From Chloroflexota bacterium (GTDB lineage Bacteria; Chloroflexota; Anaerolineae; Anaerolineales; Villigracilaceae), in assembly GCA_016234485.1 (NCBI GenBank), contig JACRBL010000067.1, positions 62,001 to 126,000 on the forward strand: a stretch of DNA of 64,000 bases, written 5' to 3'. Positions 55,801 through 63,626 of this stretch are shown here, in pieces. Positions within the stretch are counted from its first letter, which is position 1; the number at the start of each line of letters is the position of its first letter. The position numbers and the translations under genes are program-made. The notes beneath the pieces are model-generated. The model had not been told where the DNA came from and did not search any database. It saw only the letters and a program-made list of their open reading frames with translations.

Positions 55801-55932
55801 CTAGAAGCCTTGATAAATCCACTCGGGCGTCGCGTCCGCGCTGAAGATGACCAGCGCGATGACGATGAGCGCCAGCGCAAGCGCCAGCATGTTCTCTCGT
55901 GAGAAGATGAAGGAGATGATTTTTTTTAGCAT
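55801..55932 (-). CDS. 43-residue DltX/DUF5989-like membrane peptide
   Basis: A short frame directly before the MBOAT gene encodes MLKKIISFIFSRENMLALAL with a single membrane helix, ending TPEWIYQGF. Small peptides at this position with a C-terminal (F/W)IYxxF motif are known as DltX in D-alanylation operons and as DUF5989 beside other MBOAT genes; in DltX the Tyr is proposed to carry the acyl group. The stop TAG abuts the MBOAT ATG. Length (DltX is about 50 residues), topology, motif and position all fit; the identity is inferred. No clear Shine-Dalgarno sequence is seen. Confidence 0.75.
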   Translation of the reverse strand: MLKKIISFIFSRENMLALALALIVIALVIFSADATPEWIYQGF

Positions 55933-55941
55933 GGTATTCGC

Positions 55942-55969
55942 AGGTCACGTAGGTCGGAATGGCATTCCG
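55942..55969. repeat. Small palindrome between prfB and the DltX-like gene
   Basis: GTAGGTCGGAATG faces CATTCCGATCTAC. It may end prfB transcription, although no T-run follows on the minus strand. Confidence 0.5.
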
Positions 55970-55971
55970 AT

Positions 55972-57064
55972 CTACTTTTTTCCAGGATTCGTCTTAAGAT
56001 ACGACTCCATGAACGCGTCCAAATCGCCATCGAGAATGGCTTGGGTGTTGCCGCGCTCGAAGTCGGTGCGGTGATCCTTCACCATTTGATACGGATGCAA
56101 CACGTACGAGCGTATCTGGCTTCCCCACTCGGCCTTCGTATACTCGCCGCGCAGGACAGCCACTTCTTCATCTTTTTCAGCTTTCTTGATTTCGAGCAAT
56201 CGCGCCCGCAAAATCCGAATGGCAAACTCGCGGTTCTGCGATTGTGAGCGTTCATTTTGACAGGTGACAACGATGCCCGTCGGCAAATGCGTGATGCGGA
56301 TGGCGGTGGAGTTTTTCTGAACGTTTTGCCCGCCCGCGCCAGACGAGCGGAAGACATCCACTTTGATCTCGCTCGGGTCGATCTCGACCTCGGGGTCGTC
56401 CATCGCGACCTGGGGCAGAATCTCCACCAGAGCGAAGGAGGTGTGTCGGCGATGCGCCGCGTCAAACGGCGAGAGGCGCACGAGGCGATGCACGCCTTTT
56501 TCCGAGCGCAGGTAGCCGAACGCGTATTTGCCGTTGACGGCAATCGTCACCGATTTAAGTCCCGCTTCTTCGCCATCGGTGCGATCCAACACTTCGGTCT
56601 CGAAGCCGCGCTTCTCGGCCCAGCGCAGGTACATGCGCTCGATCATGGCGGCCCAATCCTGCGAGTCCGTGCCGCCCGCGCCCGCGTGGATGGCAAGAAT
56701 GGCCGAGTCGTCGTCATAACGGCCAGAGAGCATGGCCGTAAAAGAACGCTCATCCACTTCATGCTCGACGGATTCGGTTTCCGCAACCAAATCGGCGCGC
56801 ATGGACTCGTCATCCAAATGCGAGAGTTCGAGCGCGTCGTGCAGTTTACGCTGGAACGCGCGCCAACCGTCCACTTCATCGCGGAGTTTGGCGGCCTCAC
56901 GGCTGACGCGTTGCGCCGCCACAGAGTCGTTCCAGAAATCAGGCTCGGCGATTTTTTTGTCTAATTCAGCAAGTTGGGATTCTTTGGCGGGAAAGTCAAA
57001 GACGCTCCAGGATTTGGTTGACGGTTTCCTGTGCGTGCGTTAAGCGATCAATAAGGTCTTGCAT
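55972..57064 (-). CDS. prfB: Peptide chain release factor 2, with programmed +1 frameshift
   Basis: RF2 releases peptides at UGA and UAA. The first 22 codons from the ATG at 57064 (MQDLIDRLTHAQ...) end at an in-frame UGA in CTTTGAC (56995-57001). A +1 shift there continues as DFPAKESQLAEL into the main frame, giving about 363 residues. GGAG three bases before CUU acts as the stimulatory Shine-Dalgarno-like signal, as in other bacteria. The main part carries the GGQ loop in SSGAGGQNVQKNST and the RF2 core. RF2 thus controls its own synthesis. GGAGG precedes the ATG. It lies downstream of ftsY, separated by an R4 repeat. Confidence 0.94.
56995..57001 (-). other. Programmed +1 frameshift site of prfB
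   Basis: CTTTGAC on the minus strand with GGAG 3 bases upstream. UGA is read as a stop unless the ribosome slips +1 on CUU. Confidence 0.93.
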
Positions 57065-57083
57065 GATTCCTCCAGAGGGTCGC

Positions 57084-57135
57084 GGACTCCAATGTCTCTG
57101 ACGTTGGGACTCCGAAGTCTCCGACTTCGGAGTCC
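57084..57135. repeat. R4 palindrome, copy 3
   Basis: GGACTCCAATGTCTCTGACG, then CTCCGAAGTC/GACTTCGGAG. It sits between ftsY and prfB, which share a direction, and could attenuate read-through. Confidence 0.75.
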
Positions 57136-57142
57136 GAGTCAA

Positions 57143-58051
57143 TTAACTTTGTAATATTCCATCCACAAATGAGTCAGGGTCAAATGGCGTCAGGTCTTCG
57201 GGTTTTTCGCCAAGGCCTGCGAACAGAATCGGGATGCCAAGTTCCTTTTGAATCGCGAAGGCCATTCCGCCGCGTGCCGAAGAATCCAACTTGGAAAGGA
57301 TGATGCCCGTCACGTTAACGGTTTCTTTAAATTTGCGCGCCTGTTCGAGCGCGTTCTGTCCCGTGGTCGCGTCCAGCACGAGCCAGACGTGATGCGGCGC
57401 GCCCGCCAGGGCCTTGCCCACTACGCGATGGACTTTGCGAAGTTCCTCCATCAAATTGAAGCGCGTCTGCAAGCGCCCGGCCGTGTCCACGAGCACGATA
57501 TCCATGCCGCGCGCGACTCCCGACTGGACGGCGTTGAACGCCACCGCGCCAGGGTCGGATTCAGGCGCGCCCGCCACCACCGGGACGTTGAGGCGATCTC
57601 CCCAAACCTGGAGCTGATCCACCGCCGCGGCGCGGAACGTGTCCGCCGCGCCGAAGAGGATGGATTTGCCCTCGGCGTGGAAGCGCTGTCCCAGCTTGGC
57701 CGCGCTGGTGGTTTTACCCGAGCCGTTCACGCCGACGAGCAGAATCACTGTCGGACGCGCGGAAAAATCGAGCGCGGGAGGCGTGTCGAGGCGGGCGCGG
57801 AGTTCCGCCCGAAGCGAGGATTTAAGTTCCTCGGAGCGAAGCAGGCCGCGGTCACGCGTGATGCGTTTGAGGGCGTCGAGTACGCTGGTGGCGGTGTCAA
57901 TTCCCAAGTCCGCTTGAATGAGGAGCGCTTCGAGTTCGTCCCACGTTTCGTCGGTGATCTCGGTCGCGCCAAAGAAGGATGCGACGCGTCCAAAGGCGGC
58001 TTTGCCCGTTTTGGAAAGTCCCGCGCGCCAGCGGGATAGGATATCAGTCAT
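57143..58051 (-). CDS. ftsY: Signal recognition particle receptor FtsY
   Basis: The 302-residue SRP GTPase docks ribosome-SRP complexes at the membrane. It is a short form lacking the acidic A domain: a four-helix N domain (about 15-85) and a G domain with G1 GVNGSGKTTSAAKL near 108, DTFRAAAVDQL, G3 DTAGRLQ, G4 SKLDSSARGG and a final GEKPEDLTPFD. It is probably the first gene of a unit with prfB. TATAAT lies 8 bases before the ATG and no Shine-Dalgarno sequence is seen. Confidence 0.95.
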   Translation of the reverse strand: MTDILSRWRAGLSKTGKAAFGRVASFFGATEITDETWDELEALLIQADLGIDTATSVLDALKRITRDRGLLRSEELKSSLRAELRARLDTPPALDFSARPTVILLVGVNGSGKTTSAAKLGQRFHAEGKSILFGAADTFRAAAVDQLQVWGDRLNVPVVAGAPESDPGAVAFNAVQSGVARGMDIVLVDTAGRLQTRFNLMEELRKVHRVVGKALAGAPHHVWLVLDATTGQNALEQARKFKETVNVTGIILSKLDSSARGGMAFAIQKELGIPILFAGLGEKPEDLTPFDPDSFVDGILQS

Positions 58052-58059
58052 GGGCGGCG

Positions 58060-58065
58060 ATTATA
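58060..58065 (-). promoter_or_regulatory. -10 box of ftsY
   Basis: TATAAT on the minus strand ends 8 bases before the ftsY ATG, slightly further than the usual 6 in this window. Confidence 0.5.
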
Positions 58066-58148
58066 TCATGGGGGCTTAATGTTTTATGTTATACTCACCG
58101 ACTGGCTTGACCAGGAAGGGTCATGCAAATTTCCAAAGAGGTAAAGAA

Positions 58149-58493
58149 ATGATCGAAGAACCTGTTCACGTTACCGATGCTGCGTTCGAGCAGACCGTTT
58201 TGAATTCGCAACTTCCCGTTGTGGTTGATTTTTGGGCGCCGTGGTGCGGGCCGTGCAAGATGGTGGCCCCCATCCTCGACAAACTCGCCAAAGAAAACGC
58301 CGGCAAATTGCTGGTGGCAAAAGTAAATACAGACGACAACCCCGAATGGGCGGGCAAGTTTGGCGTGCAAGGCATCCCCACCATGCTGTTCGTTTCGGGC
58401 GGCAAGGTCGTTCACCGACAGGTGGGCGCGTTGCCCGAACGCATGTTACGAGACGTTGTGACCCAGTTTATGGAAGTGATCGCGCAGGCTTAA
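58149..58493 (+). CDS. trxA: Thioredoxin
   Basis: The 114-residue thiol-disulfide reductase has FWAPWCGPCKMVAP near residue 27, the cis-Pro in GIPTMLFVSGG and the normal single-domain length. There is no signal peptide, so it is cytoplasmic. The start is fixed by AGAGGT 6-11 bases upstream; a TATACT -10 candidate lies about 55 bases upstream, so unlike many genes here it has a leader. Two lipoprotein genes follow in the same direction. Confidence 0.94.
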   Translation: MIEEPVHVTDAAFEQTVLNSQLPVVVDFWAPWCGPCKMVAPILDKLAKENAGKLLVAKVNTDDNPEWAGKFGVQGIPTMLFVSGGKVVHRQVGALPERMLRDVVTQFMEVIAQA

Positions 58494-58510
58494 GGCCGCG
58501 GGAGGTCCGC

Positions 58511-59197
58511 ATGAAACGATTAGCGCTGGCAAGTCTGGTTCTGTTCCTGGCAATGATGGCGTGTTCGCCGTTCGCCGTCCCCATTTCTGCGGCAGATTCG
58601 CGGGCCACCTCAATGGCGTCGATCGAGACGCAAGCCGCGCTGACAATGGCCGCCAAGCCCACGCAAAAGCCCCCCAGCGCTCCCGAGCCGACGGCCACTT
58701 TGCTGACGGTTCCAAGCCCGACCTCGACGGGCCTCGCCAGCGAAACTTCCGCCGCCACCGCGGACGGGTCCGCGAGCGCGACGCCCACCATGACGTTGAC
58801 CGCGGGCGGGCCGACAACGACCGCATCCGCCACCGCGAGCGCCACGGCTTCGGCCACGGCCACCTTCTCTGGCACGGTTACAGCCACATTCACATTTACG
58901 CCCGGCGTCCTTACTTATGGAACAATTCCGCCCGATGTTCCGTATGGATATGTGACGCTGAAGAACCTGTCCAACGACATGGCCTATATTGCCTTCCGCT
59001 GTGCGATGACAAACGGGCTTACTTCCCTGCTCGAATACCCCGTTTACTCGGTAGTGAAAGAAAAGCTACCCACCGGAACCTGTCAGTGGACCGCCTTCGT
59101 GAAAGGCCAGGAATTCAAAGGCGAGTTGCGCGTGAAAAAGTTTGAAGAGTACACATTTACCTTCAAACCGAAGAAAGTAATCGTCAGCCAACCATAA
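58511..59197 (+). CDS. Lipoprotein with Thr/Ser/Ala-rich linker
   Basis: The 228-residue lipoprotein has Cys near residue 18 (AMMAC). A long low-complexity region follows (about 25-135; TASATASATASATATF and related runs), then a small C-terminal beta domain (about 140-228) with DVPYGYVTLKNLSNDMAY, LPTGTCQWTAFVKGQEF and a Lys-rich end. The linker likely spans the cell wall. The domain is of unknown function. GGGAGG lies 6 bases before the ATG, 17 bases after trxA. Confidence 0.85.
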   Translation: MKRLALASLVLFLAMMACSPFAVPISAADSRATSMASIETQAALTMAAKPTQKPPSAPEPTATLLTVPSPTSTGLASETSAATADGSASATPTMTLTAGGPTTTASATASATASATATFSGTVTATFTFTPGVLTYGTIPPDVPYGYVTLKNLSNDMAYIAFRCAMTNGLTSLLEYPVYSVVKEKLPTGTCQWTAFVKGQEFKGELRVKKFEEYTFTFKPKKVIVSQP

Positions 59198-59225
59198 CAA
59201 CAAAGGAGAAAAAGGAGTCTCTCGA

Positions 59226-59822
59226 ATGAAAAAAGTTTTACCCTTAATCCTCGTATTGACAGCGCTGCTCGCGGCGTGCGGCCCTAAAGCCGCGCCGACG
59301 ATTGACGCCGCCAGCGTACAAGCGTCGGCAGTGGCGATGGCCTACACCATGGCCGCGCAAACCCAGGCGGCGATGCCGACCGCGACATTCACGCCTTCCC
59401 CCACCGCGACCTTTACGCCTGCGCCCCCCACCCCCACCTTCTTCGTGTTGCCCACCATCCCGACCGTTCTCGCCAGCCCCACCAAAGCCGGCGACGGCCC
59501 ATGCTGGCACGCCATGATGCCCAATCCCCCTGGACGAAAATTCACCGCCCGCGTTTGGAATACCACCGGAGCCCCTGTCAACGGTAACATCTGTCTTTAC
59601 TGGGACAGGAGCGGCAATGAAGTGACCGGCGTCATTGGAATTTCGCTCGGCAAAAACGCGGACGTACGCCTCGAAGTTCCTCAGGGATGCTACTCATCCT
59701 TCTTCTATGTGAACAACCCCAAGAAACAATCCACGGCCTTCGGCACGGCATTGTGCGCCAACAACGGCGATAAGTGGACGTTCAAAATCACCCCCAATTC
59801 TGTTGTGATGCTTCCCCCCTAA
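59226..59822 (+). CDS. Lipoprotein with Thr/Pro linker and carbohydrate-binding-like domain
   Basis: The 198-residue lipoprotein has Cys near residue 18 (LLAAC), a SVQASAVAMAYTMAAQTQAA helical segment, a Thr/Pro-rich linker and a C-terminal beta domain with CWHAMMPNPPGRKFTARVWN, ICLYWDRSGNEV and a paired Cys pattern (CWH, CLY, CYS, CAN). The fold is not recognised. It resembles the previous gene in layout, and the pair may be related in function. AAGGAG precedes the ATG, and a strong terminator follows. Confidence 0.83.
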   Translation: MKKVLPLILVLTALLAACGPKAAPTIDAASVQASAVAMAYTMAAQTQAAMPTATFTPSPTATFTPAPPTPTFFVLPTIPTVLASPTKAGDGPCWHAMMPNPPGRKFTARVWNTTGAPVNGNICLYWDRSGNEVTGVIGISLGKNADVRLEVPQGCYSSFFYVNNPKKQSTAFGTALCANNGDKWTFKITPNSVVMLPP

Positions 59823-59840
59823 AATGAGCTAAACATGTTA

Positions 59841-59872
59841 AAAAAAGCGGACGCAATTGCGTCCGCTTTTTT
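59841..59872. terminator. Strong bidirectional terminator
   Basis: AAAAAAGCGGACGCAA pairs with TTGCGTCCGCTTTTTT between the convergent lipoprotein and murA genes. Confidence 0.9.
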
Positions 59873-59877
59873 GTTGC

Positions 59878-61158
59878 CTATTCCTTCTCACGCGTAATCT
59901 TCGCGCCGAGCGCGCGTAGTTTTTCATCCACGCGTTCGTAGCCGCGGTCAATCTGACCGATGTTGCGGATATCGGACTTCCCATCTGCGGCGAGGGCGGC
60001 CAAGAGGAGCGCCATGCCCGCACGGATATCGGGGCTTTCCATCTTTTCGCTAAACAGGCGATTCGGTCCCTGCACAAGACAGCGGTATGGATCGCACAAA
60101 ATGATGCGCGCCCCCATGCCGACGAGTTTATCGGTGAAGTACATGCGTCCCGAATACATCCAATCGTGGAAGAGAACCGAGCCTTTGGCCTGCGTCGCGA
60201 CCGTGATGGCAATGCTCATCAAATCGGTGGGAAAAGCCGGCCAGACGTTCGTTTTAATTTCGGGAATCACGCCGCCCAGATCAGGTTTGATCTCCAACGA
60301 TTGATCGGCGGGGACGATCAGGTCGTCGCCTTCCACCTTCCAATTGACGCCAAATCGGTGAAAGACCTGCCCGGTCATTTCGAGATAACTCACGCCCGCG
60401 TTACGAATACGCACCTCGCCGCGCGTCACCACCGCCGCGCCGACCATGCTGATCACTTCGAGGTAGTCCGCGCCAACCGTGAACTCGCCGCCGTGCAATT
60501 TGTCCACGCCTTCGATGTGCAGGGTGTTCGAGCCGATGTTTTCGATGCGCGCGCCTAATTTATTTAGGAAGCGGCACAATTCTTGAATGTGCGGCTCCGA
60601 GGCGGCGTTGCGAATCACGGTGATGCCTTTGGCAAGGACGGCGGCCATAATGGCGTTTTCCGTCGCGGTGACGCTGGCTTCGTCCATCAAAATGTCCGCG
60701 CCTTTGAGTCCACGCGCCGAAAATTCGAGCGTGCGGCCATAATTCACCTCCGCGCCCAGGGCTTGCAACGCGAGGATATGCGTATCCAAACGGCGGCGGC
60801 CAATCACGTCTCCGCCGGGAGGCGAGAGGCGCAATATCCCCGCGCGCGCGGTCATTGGTCCCGCGAGCAGAATCGAGGCGCGAATGCGGCGGCAAAGGTC
60901 CGGGTCCAGGTCGGCCGGCCGAAGGGTCCGCGCGGCGATGCGCCAGGAATTGTCGCCCAAGTCTTCCACCTGCGCGCCCAGGCTCTCCAACAGGTGTCGC
61001 ATGTCGCTCACGTCGCGGATGCGCGGCACGTTATGCAAAATGATCGGTTCGTCGGTGAGTAGGCACGCCGCCAAAAGGGGCAATGCCGCGTTCTTGTTCC
61101 CGCCCGGTGTGACCTCCCCGCGCAGGGGGTGTCCGCCTTCGATAACAAATTTTTCCAT
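59878..61158 (-). CDS. murA: UDP-N-acetylglucosamine 1-carboxyvinyltransferase (Asp-type)
   Basis: The 426-residue enzyme transfers enolpyruvate from PEP to UDP-GlcNAc, the first step of peptidoglycan precursor synthesis. Lys22-Asn23 (GGNKNAALP), LAGPMTARAG and a late DRGYERVDEKLRALGA are as expected. In the catalytic loop PPGGDVIGRRRLDTH the residue at the position of E. coli Cys115 is Asp117. Enzymes with Asp here, as in mycobacteria and chlamydiae, are not alkylated by fosfomycin. AGGAGA lies about 7 bases before the ATG at 61158; an ATG 8 codons upstream is unsupported. Confidence 0.95.
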   Translation of the reverse strand: MEKFVIEGGHPLRGEVTPGGNKNAALPLLAACLLTDEPIILHNVPRIRDVSDMRHLLESLGAQVEDLGDNSWRIAARTLRPADLDPDLCRRIRASILLAGPMTARAGILRLSPPGGDVIGRRRLDTHILALQALGAEVNYGRTLEFSARGLKGADILMDEASVTATENAIMAAVLAKGITVIRNAASEPHIQELCRFLNKLGARIENIGSNTLHIEGVDKLHGGEFTVGADYLEVISMVGAAVVTRGEVRIRNAGVSYLEMTGQVFHRFGVNWKVEGDDLIVPADQSLEIKPDLGGVIPEIKTNVWPAFPTDLMSIAITVATQAKGSVLFHDWMYSGRMYFTDKLVGMGARIILCDPYRCLVQGPNRLFSEKMESPDIRAGMALLLAALAADGKSDIRNIGQIDRGYERVDEKLRALGAKITREKE

Positions 61159-61255
61159 GTCGTCTCCTGTGATTTCCGCCATTCTACCAGATTGACAAAA
61201 ACGATAAGGCGCATTACAAAACGCTTACATCGCCTTAATGATCTACACTTTTGAC

Positions 61256-61261
61256 TATAAT
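61256..61261 (+). promoter_or_regulatory. -10 box of the prepilin peptidase gene, predicted leaderless
   Basis: A perfect TATAAT ends 6 bases before the ATG at 61268. Confidence 0.65.
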
Positions 61262-61267
61262 GAAAAG

Positions 61268-62059
61268 ATGGAACTTGGATTAATCCTCGCTTTACTCATT
61301 GGATGGGGCGGCGGCCTGCTCGCAAACTATCTGGCCGACGTCCTGCCGCACACGCGTCGCTTAAGCCAGCCTGCCTGCCCCCACTGCGGCTCTCAATTTT
61401 CCTGGGCGGACTACTTTCTCTTTCGCGCCTGCCGCGCCTGCGGACGAAACCGCTCCCTGCGAACCTGGCTCGTGCAAATCTTCGTGACCGCTCTCAGCCT
61501 ATACATTTGGACTTCACCCCCGAAGAACCTCGGTTACGCTTTGGGGATGATCGTCCTGCTATACTTTACAATGGACTTCATCATAGACGCGGAACATCGC
61601 CTGATCCTGCACCCCACCAGCATCTTCGGCGCGGCCCTCGGACTTTTGGCCGGGTGGCTGCGACAGGGGCTTTCGTCCACACTGATAGGAGGACTGGTCG
61701 GCTTCCTCGTGATGTTCTTCTTTTACATCCTGGGAGTCGGCTTCGCCAAACTCCGCGCCCGCAAAATGCGCGCCCAGGGACTCGCGGCCGACGACGAGGA
61801 AGCCCTCGGCGCAGGAGACGTAATCCTCTCCACTATTCTCGGTTTCTTCCTCGGCTGGCCGCTTACTTGGTTTGGCCTTCTGCTCGGCATTTTGCTGGGC
61901 GGCGCCATCAGTGTTCTGTTGGTGATCGGCTTGTTCGTCACCCGTCAATATAAAGAAAAGGCCTGGATGGTTTTCATGCCATACGGGCCGTATTTCCTGC
62001 TTAGCGCGTTCCTGCTCATTTATTTGCCAACCTGGATCAAAACGGTAGTACCTAAGTAG
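61268..62059 (+). CDS. Type IV prepilin peptidase (A24 family)
   Basis: The 263-residue inner-membrane aspartic protease removes the leader of prepilins and methylates the new N-terminus. It has a cytoplasmic zinc loop with two CxxC pairs (CPHCG near 38, CRACG near 55). The catalytic Asp residues are in FIIDAEHRLI near 105 and the GxGD motif LGAGDVILS near 183. About eight helices are present. It is the full-length PilD type rather than the minimal TadV. Its place before TadE-like genes suggests it processes Tad pilins. The start follows TATAAT by 6 bases. Confidence 0.94.
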   Translation: MELGLILALLIGWGGGLLANYLADVLPHTRRLSQPACPHCGSQFSWADYFLFRACRACGRNRSLRTWLVQIFVTALSLYIWTSPPKNLGYALGMIVLLYFTMDFIIDAEHRLILHPTSIFGAALGLLAGWLRQGLSSTLIGGLVGFLVMFFFYILGVGFAKLRARKMRAQGLAADDEEALGAGDVILSTILGFFLGWPLTWFGLLLGILLGGAISVLLVIGLFVTRQYKEKAWMVFMPYGPYFLLSAFLLIYLPTWIKTVVPK

Positions 62060-62110
62060 GATTGGACATTTGTTCGGCAACGTCTAAACTGGATTCAGGA
62101 AAAAACGGAT

Positions 62111-63160
62111 ATGAAACACCTACTTTCCCTCCACAAACCCAAAAGCAAGGCGCAAGCCATGGTGGAATTTGCCCTGGTCTTGCCCATCTTGCTCTTGTTA
62201 ATCTACGGCATCCTCGAAGTGGGACGCCTGATTTTTGTTTATAGTAGCGTTGTCTCCTCGGCGCGTTCGGCGGCCCGCTACGGCGCGGCCACCGGTCTTA
62301 ACGCCGGGGGAACCGCCCAGCGTTATCAAGATTGCGGGGGGATGCGCGATGCCGCCCAAAGCGTGGCCTTCCTCAACGAAGTGACGGACGCGGATATTAC
62401 TATCTGGCACGATCAGGGAGAGGGCGTCAACACGGTTGCCTATTGTGCGGCTGGCTCAGCTACTGATCCATCTCTTACGCAGGCAATGATCCTCGGCAAC
62501 AACATCCGCGTGCGCGTGGAAGTGGTTTCGCAGTGGACGCCGATCGTCCCAATCGTCCCGCTCGAGCCGCTCGAAATTCGCTCCGTGAGCGCGCGCACCA
62601 TCCTGGCAAATGTTTCCATTGCCGTTACATCCCCGCCGCAGAGTTGGAATCCAACCGGCACGGGAGTCGCTCCTGCGTCTGACACGCCAACGGCCACACC
62701 TTCACCCACCGCGACTTTGACGCCAATTTTCACTTTTACGCCATCGCACACGCCTACGCCATCCAGAACGCCCACCAAGACAGCTACTTCTCTGAGTTGC
62801 GATCTGCGCCATAATGCGTTAAAGACCTCGCCGTTTGGTATGACGATTTACAACAACGCGTCTATTTCAGTGACCGTATCCAGCATTCAGATCTATTGGA
62901 ATCCATCCTCACCCGCAGGACAAAAATTAAAGACCATTTACCTTGGAGGCGCACTTATCTGGTCTTCAGAATCAACCGTGAGTCCCTTAACGGTCAGCGC
63001 CTTTATTGGCGATATTACCATCCCAGCTGGCTCTAACGAATTATTACAAATTAACTTCGAGAAAAACTACAAAGACAGCGGCTCCGAACAAATTTTGGTG
63101 ACCTTCGCCGAAAACGGATGCCCGATCGTGGATTCCTCGAACTCAGGTCAACTGCCATGA
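62111..63160 (+). CDS. TadE-like pseudopilin with C-terminal extension
   Basis: The 349-residue protein has the TadE domain at its N-terminus: KAQAMVEFALVLPILLLLIYG with the prepilin-like Glu and one helix, then RSAARYGAATG. An extracellular beta region (to about 185) is followed by a Thr/Pro linker (about 190-225) and a C-terminal beta-sandwich-like domain (about 228-349; FGMTIYNNASISVTVSSIQI) not present in standard TadE. It probably sits in or on the Tad pilus or its base. It ends overlapping the next gene by ATGA. Confidence 0.88.
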   Translation: MKHLLSLHKPKSKAQAMVEFALVLPILLLLIYGILEVGRLIFVYSSVVSSARSAARYGAATGLNAGGTAQRYQDCGGMRDAAQSVAFLNEVTDADITIWHDQGEGVNTVAYCAAGSATDPSLTQAMILGNNIRVRVEVVSQWTPIVPIVPLEPLEIRSVSARTILANVSIAVTSPPQSWNPTGTGVAPASDTPTATPSPTATLTPIFTFTPSHTPTPSRTPTKTATSLSCDLRHNALKTSPFGMTIYNNASISVTVSSIQIYWNPSSPAGQKLKTIYLGGALIWSSESTVSPLTVSAFIGDITIPAGSNELLQINFEKNYKDSGSEQILVTFAENGCPIVDSSNSGQLP

Positions 63161-63609
63161 AAACGAAAAAACGAATCCATCTTTCCACCGAAAAGGGCCA
63201 AAGCCTGGTGGAACTCGCCCTCAGCCTGACCTTCATCCTAATCTTGTTGGCGGGCGTCGTCTACTTTGGCATTGGACTCTTCTATTACATCGCCATGCGC
63301 GATGCCGCCCAGGAAGGCGCGTTGTATGGCTCGATGAATCCTGATGATGTTGGTGAGATCGAGAGCCGAGTCGCTAACGCCTCTGGTGATGGACTGATTC
63401 AGATCCTGCACACTGCCGGCGACCTGGATGTCGCTGTTACATACTCAGGCGCTCACTGTGAAGGAAATGGCATTACGGTCACCGTTTCGCATGATTACTC
63501 GCTAGACTGGCTTCCGATTGGCTCCTTCATTTCCCCGTTCATCGGCTCCAATGTTATCGAATTGCGCGCAGTTGCAACCGACACCATACTTACGCCGACC
63601 TGTCCTTGA
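63157..63609 (+). CDS. tadE: TadE-family pseudopilin
   Basis: The 150-residue protein has EKGQSLVELALSLTFILILLAGVVYFG, the TadE signature, followed by YIAMRDAAQEGALYG and a short extracellular domain. TadE and TadF are processed pseudopilins of the Tad secretion/pilus system. The ATGA overlap with the preceding gene fixes the start and shows an operon. Length is normal. Confidence 0.9.
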   Translation: MKTKKRIHLSTEKGQSLVELALSLTFILILLAGVVYFGIGLFYYIAMRDAAQEGALYGSMNPDDVGEIESRVANASGDGLIQILHTAGDLDVAVTYSGAHCEGNGITVTVSHDYSLDWLPIGSFISPFIGSNVIELRAVATDTILTPTCP

Positions 63610-63626
63610 TAAAAAATCGCACACCC

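Noticed and set aside
56996-56998. In-frame UGA in prfB as evidence of a pseudogene
   Set aside because: The CTTTGAC context and the upstream GGAG identify a programmed frameshift found in most bacterial prfB genes.
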